Made by a program: the position numbers and the translations under genes
Notes under the pieces: model-generated
What the model was told of the DNA's origin: nothing
Seen by the model: the letters and a program-made list of their open reading frames with translations, nothing else
Databases searched by the model: none
Source: DATDPM01 sp963841995
GTDB lineage: Bacteria > Pseudomonadota > Alphaproteobacteria > DATDPM01
Assembly (NCBI GenBank): GCA_963841995.1
Contig: CAWJEX010000004.1
Span: 142,532 to 206,531 of the forward strand
Reading direction: 5' to 3'
DNA: 64,000 nt
Part shown: in pieces, positions 40,185 through 49,283 of the stretch
Layout of the letters: each line of letters begins with the position of its first letter
Numbering within the stretch: position 1 is the first letter of the stretch

Positions 40185-40406
40185 TCATTTCTCCTCAGCG
40201 TCGGCCGTTGTGTCAGCAGCGAGCGCGGCAAGCTCCTCAAAACCGCGGCGGTCGATGCGATCACTAAAGTGAAGGAATTCTCGCATCAGCTTTTCGGCAG
40301 CTTCGCGTTGGCTGTCGCGCGCCTGGCGGATAGCCGCGATGAGCGAAGCCTGTTTTTTGGGGTCAGGTCGGAAAGCAAGGTCAGGCCACCAAGGGTAATT
40401 AATCAA
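40185..40406 (-). CDS. short hypothetical protein or fragment
   Basis: 73 residues from a TTG start, charged and helical (AAIRQARDSQREAAEKLMREF), convergent with cas1 with a 9-base gap. A TGA lies a few codons upstream, and no good ribosome binding site is seen. It may be a fragment; no family is recognised. Confidence 0.4.
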   Translation of the reverse strand: MINYPWWPDLAFRPDPKKQASLIAAIRQARDSQREAAEKLMREFLHFSDRIDRRGFEELAALAADTTADAEEK

Positions 40407-40499
40407 GCATTCTGCAATTCATGCTCCAGTGGCCATCATTGCCGCAGGTGTGTCACTTCCCTGTAAGCGTGGTTAAGGCTCCTTTCCCAGGGATTTGTC

Positions 40500-40662
40500 G
40501 CATTGCGACAAGTCGCCACAGGTAAAGCAGTCGCCTTGACCACAGAGTCAGATCATGCAACATGCATCCGTTCAACTAGCTCTTGAACTAGCTCTTGCCC
40601 GCGGCGGCAGCTCCTACGCGGGTGAGGAATTTAGGCCGGAGGCGGATGTCTCCGGCCTTTTT
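40500..40662 (+). ncRNA. possible small RNA before ferritin-like gene
   Basis: No ORF fits this stretch, yet it ends in a clear intrinsic terminator. It includes a doubled 12-mer (AACTAGCTCTTG, twice in tandem near 40576) and a GC-rich CCCGCGG...CGCGGG fold. The pattern is compatible with a small transcript; the 5' end is a guess. Confidence 0.3.
40634..40662 (+). terminator. rho-independent terminator
   Basis: Stem GGCCGGA / TCCGGCC (40634-40640, 40651-40657) followed by TTTTT. No protein gene precedes it directly on the plus strand. Confidence 0.75.
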
Positions 40663-40923
40663 ATAACGTCCCTGTGGCATTGCTCCACGAACAAATAACG
40701 GCGGCCAGCCGGAGGACGTTGTCAAATCCGTTCAATCCGCCCATTTTCTCTTAACCTCCTAAAACATGAACTAGGGAGAGTTTCTGATTTGGCTTCGTCA
40801 GGTCGTGCCAAAAGTGCCGCTCATCGCGTACTTAGCTATAACCTCTATATAGCGGACCAGGGGTTACTACTATTCGAGTGCGTGTTAAAGTGTAAAATTC
40901 GACGTTTTAACTAGGAGACGGGC

Positions 40924-41406
40924 ATGACCAAGGAAGAAAAGGGAGTCGAAGGCAACAAGAGGATTGCCGCCCTGCTCAACCGCATCATGGAATATGAACT
41001 GGCTGGGGTGGTGCGCTATACGCACTATTCCCTGATGGTTTTCGGCTACAATCGCCTCCCCATCATCTCCTGGCTGAGCGGACAGGCGGACGAATCGCTC
41101 GCCCATGCACACAAGGCGGGCGAAATGATCACTCAGATCGGCGGTCATCCGTCACTTGGCATCGGCCCGCTGCTGGAAACCCACAAACACGATATCGGCG
41201 ATATCCTGCGCGAGTCGCTGGAGCATGAAGCGGCAGTGTTGCAGCTTTACCGCGACCTCTTCAAGGAAGTAGAGGGCGTGTCCGTGATGTTGGAGGAATA
41301 TGCGCGCAACATGATCTACACCGAGGAACTGCACCAGGGCGAGGTTGACAAGATGCTACGCAAGCCGGGGGATGTGTCCGTTTTTTTGGCGTCGGTGCAT
41401 AAATAA
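40924..41406 (+). CDS. ferritin-like / bacterioferritin-type protein
   Basis: A 160-residue four-helix protein of the ferritin-like superfamily. Di-iron ligands are suggested by EYELAGVVRYTHY (ExxxxxxxY/H), ESLAHAHKAGE, LEHEAAVLQLYRD and TEELHQGEVD. It probably stores or oxidises iron or protects DNA from peroxide. AGGAG lies before the ATG. Its neighbour on the other strand is a hemerythrin, another di-iron protein. Confidence 0.8.
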   Translation: MTKEEKGVEGNKRIAALLNRIMEYELAGVVRYTHYSLMVFGYNRLPIISWLSGQADESLAHAHKAGEMITQIGGHPSLGIGPLLETHKHDIGDILRESLEHEAAVLQLYRDLFKEVEGVSVMLEEYARNMIYTEELHQGEVDKMLRKPGDVSVFLASVHK

Positions 41407-41504
41407 AAACCCCTTTCTTAGCTGTTGCGCGCCAGCGAGGGCCAGCTCTTCCGGGCTGCGATGGTTTTGCAAAACTGCAATGGAGATGAGCGCCAACCTT
41501 GAAA

Positions 41505-42008
41505 TCAGAGCGCTTGGAAGATCGACTTCAACTGTGAGTCATATTTGACCGCGTGCTCGATAAACCACTCTCGCAGTTCCATGCAAAGAGAGGTTGCGGC
41601 ATCGGCGGTTCTGGGACTGGCGGCGCGTATTAGGGCTCGCAACCGACTTAGGGTTCGGTTGTGCTCAGCGATGTGATCCCGAATGGCTTTATGGGTCATT
41701 ACCCTGACCTCATCAGGCATCAGCTGCTTCTTATCATTGTAGATTTCGAGCATGGCCACATTTTCATTTTTAAAATGCTTCTCCGTCTCCGTTTCCAGAG
41801 CATTCAATAGGGAATGCAGGAAAGTAGCGGGCTGACCTGCTCTGTATTTGTCGCAAATGTTGTTAATTGCCTGCACGAGACGACGATGATCGTGGTCAAG
41901 CTCGTCGTGGCCGACAGAAAACGCTTCCGCCCATTTAAAGGACGTCCCGACTGCGGGGCATTCTTGGCGGTCGCACGATTTTCCCGAACCCAATTTGGCG
42001 TACCTCAC
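41505..42008 (-). CDS. bacteriohemerythrin
   Basis: A 167-residue hemerythrin-domain protein that binds O2 through a di-iron site. Ligand motifs appear in order: HDELDHDHRRLV, HFKNEN, HKAIRDHIAEHN and HAVKYD. A short N-terminal extension with Cys residues precedes the domain, and the GTG start at 42008 is uncertain. It is convergent with the ferritin-like gene. Confidence 0.85.
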   Translation of the reverse strand: MRYAKLGSGKSCDRQECPAVGTSFKWAEAFSVGHDELDHDHRRLVQAINNICDKYRAGQPATFLHSLLNALETETEKHFKNENVAMLEIYNDKKQLMPDEVRVMTHKAIRDHIAEHNRTLSRLRALIRAASPRTADAATSLCMELREWFIEHAVKYDSQLKSIFQAL

Positions 42009-42085
42009 TGTCGGTGCCCTTGATCCGGGCGCCGGTTTTCCTATTCGGTTTGCTCATTCACGCAGAATTCTGACAATGGCTCGGA

Positions 42086-42283
42086 ATGGTAAAGATGGTG
42101 TTAATAATAGCTTTTCTTGCCGTCGTGTTTCTTCTCATCGTTTGCGTTGCTACCGCGGATCGAGAGCAAATGCTCAGCCTCGACTGGCCTGCGCGGCAGT
42201 TGGGCCGCCTCGGCCTTGTTGGCAAAGCCCGGAGGGCGCATGGTGGCGCTCGGAAAGCCGGTCATCTGGGGGATGTCGGATGA
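42086..42283 (+). CDS. possible small membrane protein
   Basis: 65 codons with a strongly hydrophobic N-terminus (VLIIAFLAVVFLLIVCVATA) and a basic C-terminal half. The hydrophobic segment is its only support; the C-terminal part looks non-conserved. Confidence 0.3.
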   Translation: MVKMVLIIAFLAVVFLLIVCVATADREQMLSLDWPARQLGRLGLVGKARRAHGGARKAGHLGDVG

Positions 42284-42313
42284 AATGGGGCGGCGACTGC
42301 GAGGGGGCAACCC

Positions 42314-42643
42314 GTGCCCATCGAAATCAGAAAAATCATTTTCTCCGAAGCCGAGCTAATCGAGGCGATCGAAGGCTTTGCCAGAAATATGAGGCGCACT
42401 ATGCTGCCGGGCGAGACGGTCGCGTGCAGCATCGACGGCACGAACGATCTTTCGGTCAGCCTCACAGTCCAGAACTTGGCCGACGGCACCAGCGCCACCA
42501 CCCGCTTCGATCACGTCGCGGTGGCGGCGGCTTTGATTCGCTATTGCATAGGGGAAAAAATTCCCCTAGCCAAAGCGGCGGAGAAATCAGTGGAAGCCGA
42601 AGGGACGGGCATCGCGCTCACTCTGCGGTTGCCGCAAAATTAA
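42314..42643 (+). CDS. hypothetical protein, 109 residues
   Basis: Soluble alpha/beta protein (MPIEIRKIIFSEAELIEAIE ... GIALTLRLPQN). Balanced composition and codon use support a real gene. No family is recognised. Confidence 0.55.
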   Translation: MPIEIRKIIFSEAELIEAIEGFARNMRRTMLPGETVACSIDGTNDLSVSLTVQNLADGTSATTRFDHVAVAAALIRYCIGEKIPLAKAAEKSVEAEGTGIALTLRLPQN

Positions 42644-42745
42644 TCGCTGATCCTTACGAGTGCGAGAGCGTACTGCGCTTATGCTTTCGGCTTCGTCGGC
42701 TTCGTCGTCTTCTCGTATTCCCCGCCGCCGATCCCGATCCCGCCC

Positions 42746-42910
42746 TCAGGAGGCTCGGCCGAAGGCGAGAACGGCTAATGCCGAGCCAAGACCCACGAGC
42801 CCAAGTGTGCGCACCCCCGTCGGCTTACCGTGAAGATCGCGGTTGAGGCCCAGCACAGCGCCCACGACCGCCGCCATGCCAAGTCGCATGGCCATGTCTA
42901 ACGTGTCCAT
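42746..42910 (-). pseudogene. MgtC/SapB family N-terminal remnant
   Basis: 54 codons: MDTLDMAMRLGMAAVVGAVL then LNRDLHGKPTGVRTLGLVGL, the conserved start of MgtC-type membrane proteins (normally 150-230 residues). A TGA follows at 42746, and the sequence beyond (GIGIGGGEYEKTTKPTKPKA in another frame) is unrelated, so the gene is truncated. Confidence 0.75.
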
Positions 42911-43167
42911 AGCTATATTTTCTTAGCAAAAAGGTCGCGTGGGAAGAACTAACGCGACAGAACCGTGGATTGGGGGTGATTTGACCTTTGTCTCGCAGGG
43001 CGGCCGGCCTCTTACGGTAAATTCGTTATTCGTAGTTTGCTGGAAATCCGGTCCGGGCGATGGCTGCGTCGGGTCATAGGTCGCGGTCATGGGATCTGCG
43101 CTTGGTCAGCTCAACTACGCACAGCGGATATTCGAATTGTTGCCGATCAAGACCGTTCGGTGCCAAA

Positions 43168-43668
43168 TTGCGAAGTAACGGCACTCGGTGTTCGGTGTCC
43201 GGTTAGCGGCCAAACCAGAACAGACTCAGCGTATAATCGAGGGCAAAACGGGGAGCAGGTCGAGTCGGTAGCCGTGAGTCGGAAACCAACGGATTCCAGG
43301 GCGACTTTAGGCCCGCGAAGAGGGGTCACCATGACCGGGAAAACGTCAGACTCGTCTTTGGGTAAAAATAACAGACTCTCTACAAATAACGTACATATTC
43401 TGACAGACTCCAGTCTGACACCCCATTGATATTCCACAATTCTCGGCTGACTCTTAATCAGCGGGTCGCAGGTTCGAGTCCTGCTGCGCCCACCAACAAC
43501 CTTTTGAATTCTCTACGAGAAACGCGCGATTGCCGATAAGCGATGCGGATCGAAAGTCTGACAATACGGTAATTCGTCAGACAAATTCGTCAGACAAAGA
43601 AGTCTGACGGCGCGTTGATTTTCAATGCGAAAACTTCGCGCGCAACTGATTCCAAATCAGCTGCTTGA
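43168..43668. repeat. island junction repeat 3 (left arm, tRNA core, right arm)
   Basis: Second full-length copy of the 36733-37226 repeat with the same order of left arm, tRNA-Lys core (43445-43495) and right arm. The right arm here has an extra CAGACAAATTCGT duplication. The downstream edge cuts into the response regulator gene. Confidence 0.87.
43445..43495 (+). other. tRNA-Lys 3' fragment 2 (att core)
   Basis: Identical to the intact local tRNA-Lys from GCTGACTC (27986) through the base after ACCA, about 51 bases. It is the best match among the four fragments and hence a recent or locally matched insertion. Confidence 0.9.
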
Positions 43669-43953
43669 AGCTCGTGCCCAAACCAGACTGGATGAAGTTT
43701 TTGCTAGCCACAGCCTCGCGGCCGTCCTTCTTCGGCATGTTGAGGTCGAGGAGAATCAGGGCAGGATAGGGCTTTGCCATTAGTTCCACGAATTTTCCGC
43801 GGTGGTGTAGATAATCCTGAAGTTGCTCGCCGTCCTCAACGAAATGCAGCTCGTTGCCGAGGTGCCGTTCCTCGAAGGCCTCTTTGACCATCATGCGGTC
43901 GTCGGCATCGTCTTCGGCCACGAGGATCGTGATGGGCCTGCCGGCTGGTCCAT
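43622..43953 (-). pseudogene. response regulator, truncated receiver domain
   Basis: A CheY-like receiver of the type paired with phytochrome-like kinases: acidic pocket VAEDDADDR and phospho-acceptor region ILLDLNMPKKDG. After GREA the sequence changes to material from the island right arm, so the last third of the domain (including the Thr/Lys switch region) is lost. The natural ATG at 43953, 5 bases after the kinase stop, is out of frame with the domain by one base, a second defect. Confidence 0.8.
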
Positions 43954-43958
43954 TGAGG

Positions 43959-45938
43959 CTACTCCCTTTTGGTGTGCCGAGTCGGGAGCGAGATGAGGAA
44001 AGTCGAGCCTTCGCCCGGGGCGGATTTAGCGTCGATGCTTCCACCGTGCCGTTCCACAATCTTGCGGCATGTGGCCAGACCTATGCCCGTGCCCTCGTAC
44101 TCAGCGCGGCCGCGAAGGCGCTCGAACATGTTGAAAATCCGATCGGCATGGGTCTGCTCGAAGCCGATCCCGTTGTCGGTGATGCTGATCCGGCACCAGT
44201 TGCCATCCGGGCCGCCGGTGGAAGGTGCGTTCGTGGCGTCGGCGGCGAGTTCGGCGGTAATGCTGATGGCGGGTGGAACGTCCTGCTTTCGGAACTTGAG
44301 GGCATTGCCGATCAGATTTTGAAGCAATTGGCGAATCTGGGTAACGTCGGCCTCGATGGTGGGCAGGAAGCCGACCTCGATCCGCGCGCCCGATCGCTCG
44401 ATGGCGACTTGCAGATCGGACAGCACCCCTTCGAGGACGCTCGTCATGTCGGTCAGTGCGAAGGGTTGCGCCTTTGTGGTGATGCGGGAATAAGACAACA
44501 TGGCATTGATCAAGGCCCGCATGCGGCTGGCGGCGCTCTGCATCCGCTCCAAGTACATGCGGCCGTCGTCGCTCAGCACGTCGGCGCACTTTGCCCTCAA
44601 TCGGTCGCCGAAGACCTCGATCTTCCGCAGGGGCTCCTGCAAGTCGTGGGATGCGACGTAGGCGAAGTCTTGAAGCTCGCGATTGCTGCGCTCGAGCGAT
44701 GCCGCATAATCCTTCACGGCCTCTTCAGCGCGCTTGCGGTCGGTAATGTCCACCCAATAACCAATCACCTCGAGAGGCGTGCCTGTCTCGTCCTTGACTA
44801 GCACGAGCTCGTCCCTCATCCAGCGATAGCCGCCGTTCTTGTGGCGAAAGCGATATTCCTGCACGTGATGGCCGTTCTTGAACAAGAGGCCTAGCTCGTC
44901 CAACACGCGCTGGAGGTCTTCAGGATGGATGTGGATGGTCCAGAACTGGGGATCCTTCATGAACTCTTCCGGATCGTGACCAAGTTGGCTCCGGATGTTA
45001 TTGCTCGCGAAGGTCGCGGCGTAATCGCCGCTCGCCTTGAAGCTGTAAATCATCGCCGGGCTGGTGTTGAGCAGATGCTCGAGCCGCGCCTTCACCACCA
45101 AGAGGCGTTCGTGATCGCGCTTTGCGAGGACCGCTAGGTTGCCGGCGATATCGCGCAGCATCTGGTTGAAGTTGCTGCATACCGAAGACAATTCATTCTT
45201 CGGTCCAGGTTTAATGGTAACTTGATACAGCTGAGCGTTATGTGGATCGCGACCGGCGGCGGCAAGCGCACCATCAAGTGCGATGATCGGCCCCAATACC
45301 AACCGACGCAGTACAAGCATCGTCGCAACCGTAACGACAAACGAGATGAGACTTATTAGACCTGCGATGCGGAGGACGAAATTCCGGAGCGCATCTGGAA
45401 GTCCTGCCGTATCGAAGCGCGCGAGGACCGTGTGGATCGGGACTCCCTCTATGGTCCACTTGGCATCGAGCGTCGTCTGGTCACGTCGTAGCCAAGGGTC
45501 CGACGAATCGACAAAAGATGCCGGCGGTTCGGCGCCGAAGCCGGCAATACGCCTCCCATCCGCGCCGAAAAAGGCGATTCCGCGAATGCCAGCGACTCCG
45601 ATTAGACTTTGTGCCGTCCGCCCCAACGCGGACATGCCTTCGTCGGAAGCCGGGTTACGCAACGCACCAATCGTCGCGATTTCACCCGATCGGTAGTAGT
45701 TGAGAAGTTGGTCTCGCTCGTAGTGTAGGTAGGACGGAACGAGGATCACCACTTCGACAAAGAGAATGCTGAAGAATACCGCTGCGGTTACCTGCCAGCA
45801 GAGGCGGCAGTGCCAAAGGCCGAACCGGTCTAGGTCCCAGCGCGTGCTTGGCTGCCCGACATAGCGCGGCGAAACGTGATCTTTCTCGCGGAACTCGGCT
45901 CTCTTGGTCCCGGTGCCCATCTCTTCTGCCTGTTCCAA
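43959..45938 (-). CDS. membrane sensor histidine kinase with PAS domain
   Basis: 659 residues: membrane helix at about 45-65, a periplasmic sensor region (about 66-195), a second helix (about 197-220), HAMP-like linker, PAS/PAC domain (about 290-405), coiled segment, HisKA with FAYVASHDLQEPLRKIEVF (His phospho-acceptor) and an HATPase with N box and GxG boxes (DNGIGFEQ, GTGIGLATC). The TTG at 45938 or the ATG at 45920 could start it. Its partner regulator downstream is truncated, so output may be lost or go through another protein. The signal is unknown. Confidence 0.87.
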   Translation of the reverse strand: MEQAEEMGTGTKRAEFREKDHVSPRYVGQPSTRWDLDRFGLWHCRLCWQVTAAVFFSILFVEVVILVPSYLHYERDQLLNYYRSGEIATIGALRNPASDEGMSALGRTAQSLIGVAGIRGIAFFGADGRRIAGFGAEPPASFVDSSDPWLRRDQTTLDAKWTIEGVPIHTVLARFDTAGLPDALRNFVLRIAGLISLISFVVTVATMLVLRRLVLGPIIALDGALAAAGRDPHNAQLYQVTIKPGPKNELSSVCSNFNQMLRDIAGNLAVLAKRDHERLLVVKARLEHLLNTSPAMIYSFKASGDYAATFASNNIRSQLGHDPEEFMKDPQFWTIHIHPEDLQRVLDELGLLFKNGHHVQEYRFRHKNGGYRWMRDELVLVKDETGTPLEVIGYWVDITDRKRAEEAVKDYAASLERSNRELQDFAYVASHDLQEPLRKIEVFGDRLRAKCADVLSDDGRMYLERMQSAASRMRALINAMLSYSRITTKAQPFALTDMTSVLEGVLSDLQVAIERSGARIEVGFLPTIEADVTQIRQLLQNLIGNALKFRKQDVPPAISITAELAADATNAPSTGGPDGNWCRISITDNGIGFEQTHADRIFNMFERLRGRAEYEGTGIGLATCRKIVERHGGSIDAKSAPGEGSTFLISLPTRHTKRE

Positions 45939-46616
45939 AGTCGAAATAGCGTGCCCGCGCTTTCGCCGGCCTCGCCATGTCTCGATTTGACCGTCGTAAA
46001 AATTGTGTCCCGGGCCCTGGCCCTTAGCATGCGGAAGATGTTATCGGGCCGTGGTTAACGTCCGATAAACGCGCTAGGACCGTTGACATGCCCCAGACGG
46101 AACGTGTGTCTTGGTTATATGGGTGAATCAAATTCCTGGGAGGGGTCGCGTTCGGCGAGAAGGGTGACCCAACTAAATTCTAATCTTTCCCAACGAGATG
46201 AATGTGCTGAACTGCTTTAAGGGGTGGCGTCAAAGTTGCACACGTATTCACAAAGTGACATTTGAATTTGGCCTTGTCGCCCTAACGCCAAGGCTCGTCC
46301 TGCCCGAACGGACAACAAATATTGGCACAGCAGTTCGTTTTACCTACTTAATTTTTATTGCCCGTCAGAGACACACGTTTTTGGCATTTGGCACGCCTCC
46401 GGCGAAGACCCGAAGAAGCATTTCGACTGCACCGCGCCATCTTCGATCTGATATTTCCGTATTTGCGATCGGACGGCGAGGCGCCGGTGATCAGCCAGCA
46501 GAATGGTTCACGGTAGCGTGAGATTCGCGTCCGGTCCGATAACGTTTTGTTTATTTGCTCGAGTAGCCGGCGGAGCCCAGGGTGTGGCGGTCGCAACCTC
46601 TGATCCGGAGATATCC
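45939..46616. other. intergenic stretch without clear genes
   Basis: About 680 bases. Lower-GC than the surroundings, with an open frame at 46198-46521 that has no recognisable protein pattern. No RNA gene or repeat was identified. Confidence 0.5.
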
Positions 46617-46904
46617 ATGAAAAAGATGTTACTGGCCGCCGCCGCGGCCTTCGCCATCGGCATTTGTGCCGCCGCATTCCAACCCGCCGTCGCGCTCGCC
46701 GACGATATGTCGAAGAGCGGCGATCAAATGAACAGTGACGACAAAATGGGCGGAGACAAGATGGGCGGGGACAAGACCGGTGACGACAAAATGGGCGACG
46801 ACAAAATGGGCGGGGACAAAATGGGCGGGGACAAGATGAAAGTCGACTGCACCATGAAGGAAAATGCCGATAACGACGCCTGCAAAAAGATGGAAAACAA
46901 GTAG
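46617..46904 (+). CDS. pentapeptide (DKMGG-type) repeat exported protein
   Basis: 95 residues: signal peptide (about 1-26, AAAAAFAIGICAAAF), then seven or so tandem DKMGG/DKMGD/DKTGD units, then a short C-terminal part with two Cys. It resembles the MxKDx pentapeptide-repeat family of small exported proteins. A CCGGAG before the ATG supports the start. Function unknown; the regular acidic/Met pattern could bind metal. Confidence 0.75.
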   Translation: MKKMLLAAAAAFAIGICAAAFQPAVALADDMSKSGDQMNSDDKMGGDKMGGDKTGDDKMGDDKMGGDKMGGDKMKVDCTMKENADNDACKKMENK

Positions 46905-46935
46905 GCCGATCGCCAATCAGCAAAGAATTCTGGAG

Positions 46936-46963
46936 GGCCGCCGGAAAACCTTCGGCCTTTTTT
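46936..46963 (+). terminator. rho-independent terminator
   Basis: Stem GGCCG / CGGCC (46936-46940, 46953-46957) with inner GG/CC pairs around an AAAA loop, followed by TTTTTT. It lies 31 bases after the DKMGG-repeat gene. Confidence 0.75.
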
Positions 46964-47643
46964 GCGCATCATTGCTGACGTGCGGGAGGGGGTTTGCTGC
47001 GCAGCATGGCTGCAGCAAAAACGGCCTATTGCCGGTGGCCGTATTCAGTTCGGCCGCCAGATCAATGTCCTTAGACGCAAGGGGCCAAAGAGGGTGCAGC
47101 TCACGAACATTGATCGGCTCGCCCTCGCTTGGCTGTACCGGCTTTGCCCTGCAGTGATTGAGGCCGCAACGATCATCAGGCCGGAAACAGTGCTCGGTTG
47201 GCACCGCAGCGGCTTTCGAGCCTATTGGCGGTGGAGGTCTTGATCTCGTGGCGACCGGCCCCGGACCTCGAAAGATATTCGAGATGTCATTCGAGAAATG
47301 AGCTCAGCGAATCCGCTCTGGGGCGCCCCGCGAATCCACGGAGAACTTCTCAAGCTTGGGATCGATGTCGCCTAAACGACCGTGGCCAAATATATGGCCT
47401 GGCATCGCCGACCCCCCTCATAGGGTTGGAAGACATTATCTTCGCAACCACGCGGACGGGATTGCGTCGATCGATCTCGTTATTGTTCCGACGATTACGT
47501 TTCGGTTGCTCTAGGGGCTCGTGATTCTTCGGCACGGTCGGCGGCAGCTACCGTCGATAGGCGTTACCGATCACGCGACCGATGAATGGATCGCCCGTCA
47601 GATTACCGAAGCCTTCGCTTGGCATCAGGCTCCCCGATACCTA

Positions 47644-48691
47644 GAGCGGGATGACTTTAGCCGGAGTCGATTCAGGGATTCCCACCGACTCGTAAAAATG
47701 ATTCAACATGCTGGCTGGGAAGGAGGCCGGCATGGATGGCCAAAGCTTATTCGATGGATCTGCGCGAGCGCGTAGTGGCGGCAGTTGAGAAGGGCGGGAT
47801 GTCGTGTCACGCGGCTGCGGCGCATTTTGAGGTGGGGATCGCGACGGCGATCGCGTGGGTGCGCCGGTTACGGGAAACCGGCAGCGTTGCGCCCGGCAAG
47901 ATCGGCGGCTACAGGCCGAAGAAGATTGTGGGCGAGCATCGGGCTTGGTTTCTGGAGCGGGCGAAGAAGCCATTTACGCTCGCTGGGCTTGTCGCCGAGC
48001 TGGCCTTGCGCGGTCTCAAAGTTGACTATCGGACGGTGTGGAACTTCGTCCACGCTGAGAGGCTGAGCTTTAAAAAAAACCGCAATCGCCAGCGAACAGG
48101 ACCGTCCCGACGTCGCACGCAGGCGTGAGCAGTGGACGAAGTATCGCGGGCGGATCGACGCCAAACGCCTCGTGTTCATCGACGAGACGTGGACCAAGAC
48201 CAACATGGCGCCATTGCGGGGCTGGGCTCCGCGCGGCCAAAGGCTCAGGGCCAAGGTCCCCTACGGCCGCTGGAAGACCACGACGTTCCTGGCGGCGCTT
48301 CGCCATGATCGTATCGACGCCCCATGGCTGGTGGCGGGGCCGATCAATGGCGAAAGCTTTCACACCTATGTGGAAAAGGTTCTCGTGCCAACTTTGAGCC
48401 CCGACGACATCGTCGTGATGGACAATCTTGGAAGCCACAAGGGCAAGATCATTCGTCAAACGATCCGGGCTGCCGGCGCGAAGCTGTTCTTCTTGCCGAA
48501 ATATTCACCCGACCTGAACCCAATCGAGCAGGTCTTCTCCAAGCTCAAACACCTGCTGCGGAAGGCCGCGCCGCGATCGGCCGATGCCATCTGTTCGGCC
48601 ATCGGCACCCATCTCGGCGCTTTCACCCCGCAGGAATGCGGAAACTACTTCAAAAACTCAGGCTACGAATGGACCTAGAGTCATCCCGCTC
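47644..48691 (+). mobile_element. IS630-family insertion sequence
   Basis: 1,048 bases. Terminal inverted repeats GAGCGGGATGACT (47644-47656) and AGTCATCCCGCTC (48679-48691); target duplication TA at 47642-47643 and 48692-48693, as expected for IS630. It contains one transposase gene read through a frameshift. Confidence 0.9.
47736..48678 (+). CDS. IS630 transposase, made by ribosomal frameshifting
   Basis: The first frame (47736-48128) encodes the HTH half (MAKAYSMDLRERVVAAVEKG); the second (to 48678) the DDE half (FIDETWTKTNMAPLRGW, VMDNLGSHKG, LPKYSPDLNPIEQVFSKLKHL). The switch occurs at a run of eight A (48072-48079), a classic slippery site used by IS630 relatives, so this break is probably programmed rather than an error. 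Confidence 0.88.
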
Positions 48692-49145
48692 TAGTCCGTG
48701 ATCGGGACAGGGCCTATGGTAATGTCTTCCTTCAGCGGCTGCGGGCGATAGGCATACGCGACCATCCCGTAGCACTGCGGTCCCCATGGCAGAACGGATG
48801 TGTCGAGAGGCTCATCAGCTCGATTCGACGGGAGTGTTTGGACCACGTTGTCGTGTTTGGCGAAAAAAACAAACGCGGGTTGAACGACGTAGCGCAAAAA
48901 CAGGGAAATTCGTCAATAAGTCCTACGTCAAAAAGCATCCCGACACTACGGAGACGGAACATCGCCCAGTCGGGCGGCGTAGAAAGAAAAAGTAGATCAT
49001 CGCCCCTCTCGTTTTGTGTTGGATGCAATTTTGCGCGGCCATCCGGGTTTCGGTAGCCACAAAAAGCCGAGGCGCGCGCCCGAAGGCCCGGCCCATGTAT
49101 CTTTGTCCATGAGGGCTCGGTGTTTACCGAGACGATCCCCACAGC

Positions 49146-49283
49146 TCAATGAGCGCCCTGCCTCTCAGTCTTCCCCTTCTTCCCCTTCTGCGGTTTCGGC
49201 GGCGTTTTCAGCATGCGACGTAGAACGGCATCTTCCGATGGCTTAGGTTGGTTTCTGACCTTTTTCTTTGATGTTTTCGCCAT
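49146..49283 (-). CDS. small conserved basic protein
   Basis: 45 residues, MAKTSKKKVRNQPKPSEDAV then RRMLKTPPKPQKGKK, a Lys/Pro-rich type common in rhizobial genomes. GAAGGGG lies at a good distance upstream. The start codon touches the start of the plus-strand gene at 49284 (CATATG). Function unknown. Confidence 0.6.
   Translation of the reverse strand: MAKTSKKKVRNQPKPSEDAVLRRMLKTPPKPQKGKKGKTERQGAH

Larger units (their letters stand above)
37060..43495. mobile_element. tRNA-Lys island unit 2
   Basis: Bounded by tRNA fragments 1 and 2. A left-arm-only copy at 39098-39251 divides it into a short sub-unit with the radical SAM gene and a second with cas1, a ferritin-like protein, a hemerythrin, small unknowns and an MgtC remnant. 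This suggests two stacked insertions with one junction damaged. Confidence 0.65.
47060..48880 (+). pseudogene. DDE integrase-type transposase, interrupted
   Basis: Fragments in order: RPETVLGWHRSGFRAYWRW (N-terminal), NPLWGAPRIHGELLKLGIDV, WIARQITEAFAWHQAPRYL, then after an IS630 insertion DRDRAYGNVFLQRLRAIGIR and RSPWQNGCVERLISSIRREC. This is an rve-core transposase with internal stops and a missing C-terminus. Removing the IS630 and one TA copy rejoins APRYL-VRDRDRA exactly in frame, so the IS630 hit an already recognisable gene. Confidence 0.8.

Noticed and set aside
40407..40923. CRISPR array next to cas1
   Set aside because: Searched by eye for regularly spaced direct repeats in the gap and around cas1; only one tandem 12-mer pair and a terminator are present, so no array is called.
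48072..48079. A8 run in the IS630 transposase counted as a seventh sequence error
   Set aside because: IS630 relatives use programmed frameshifting at such runs, and the site is not GANTC, so it is treated as natural.
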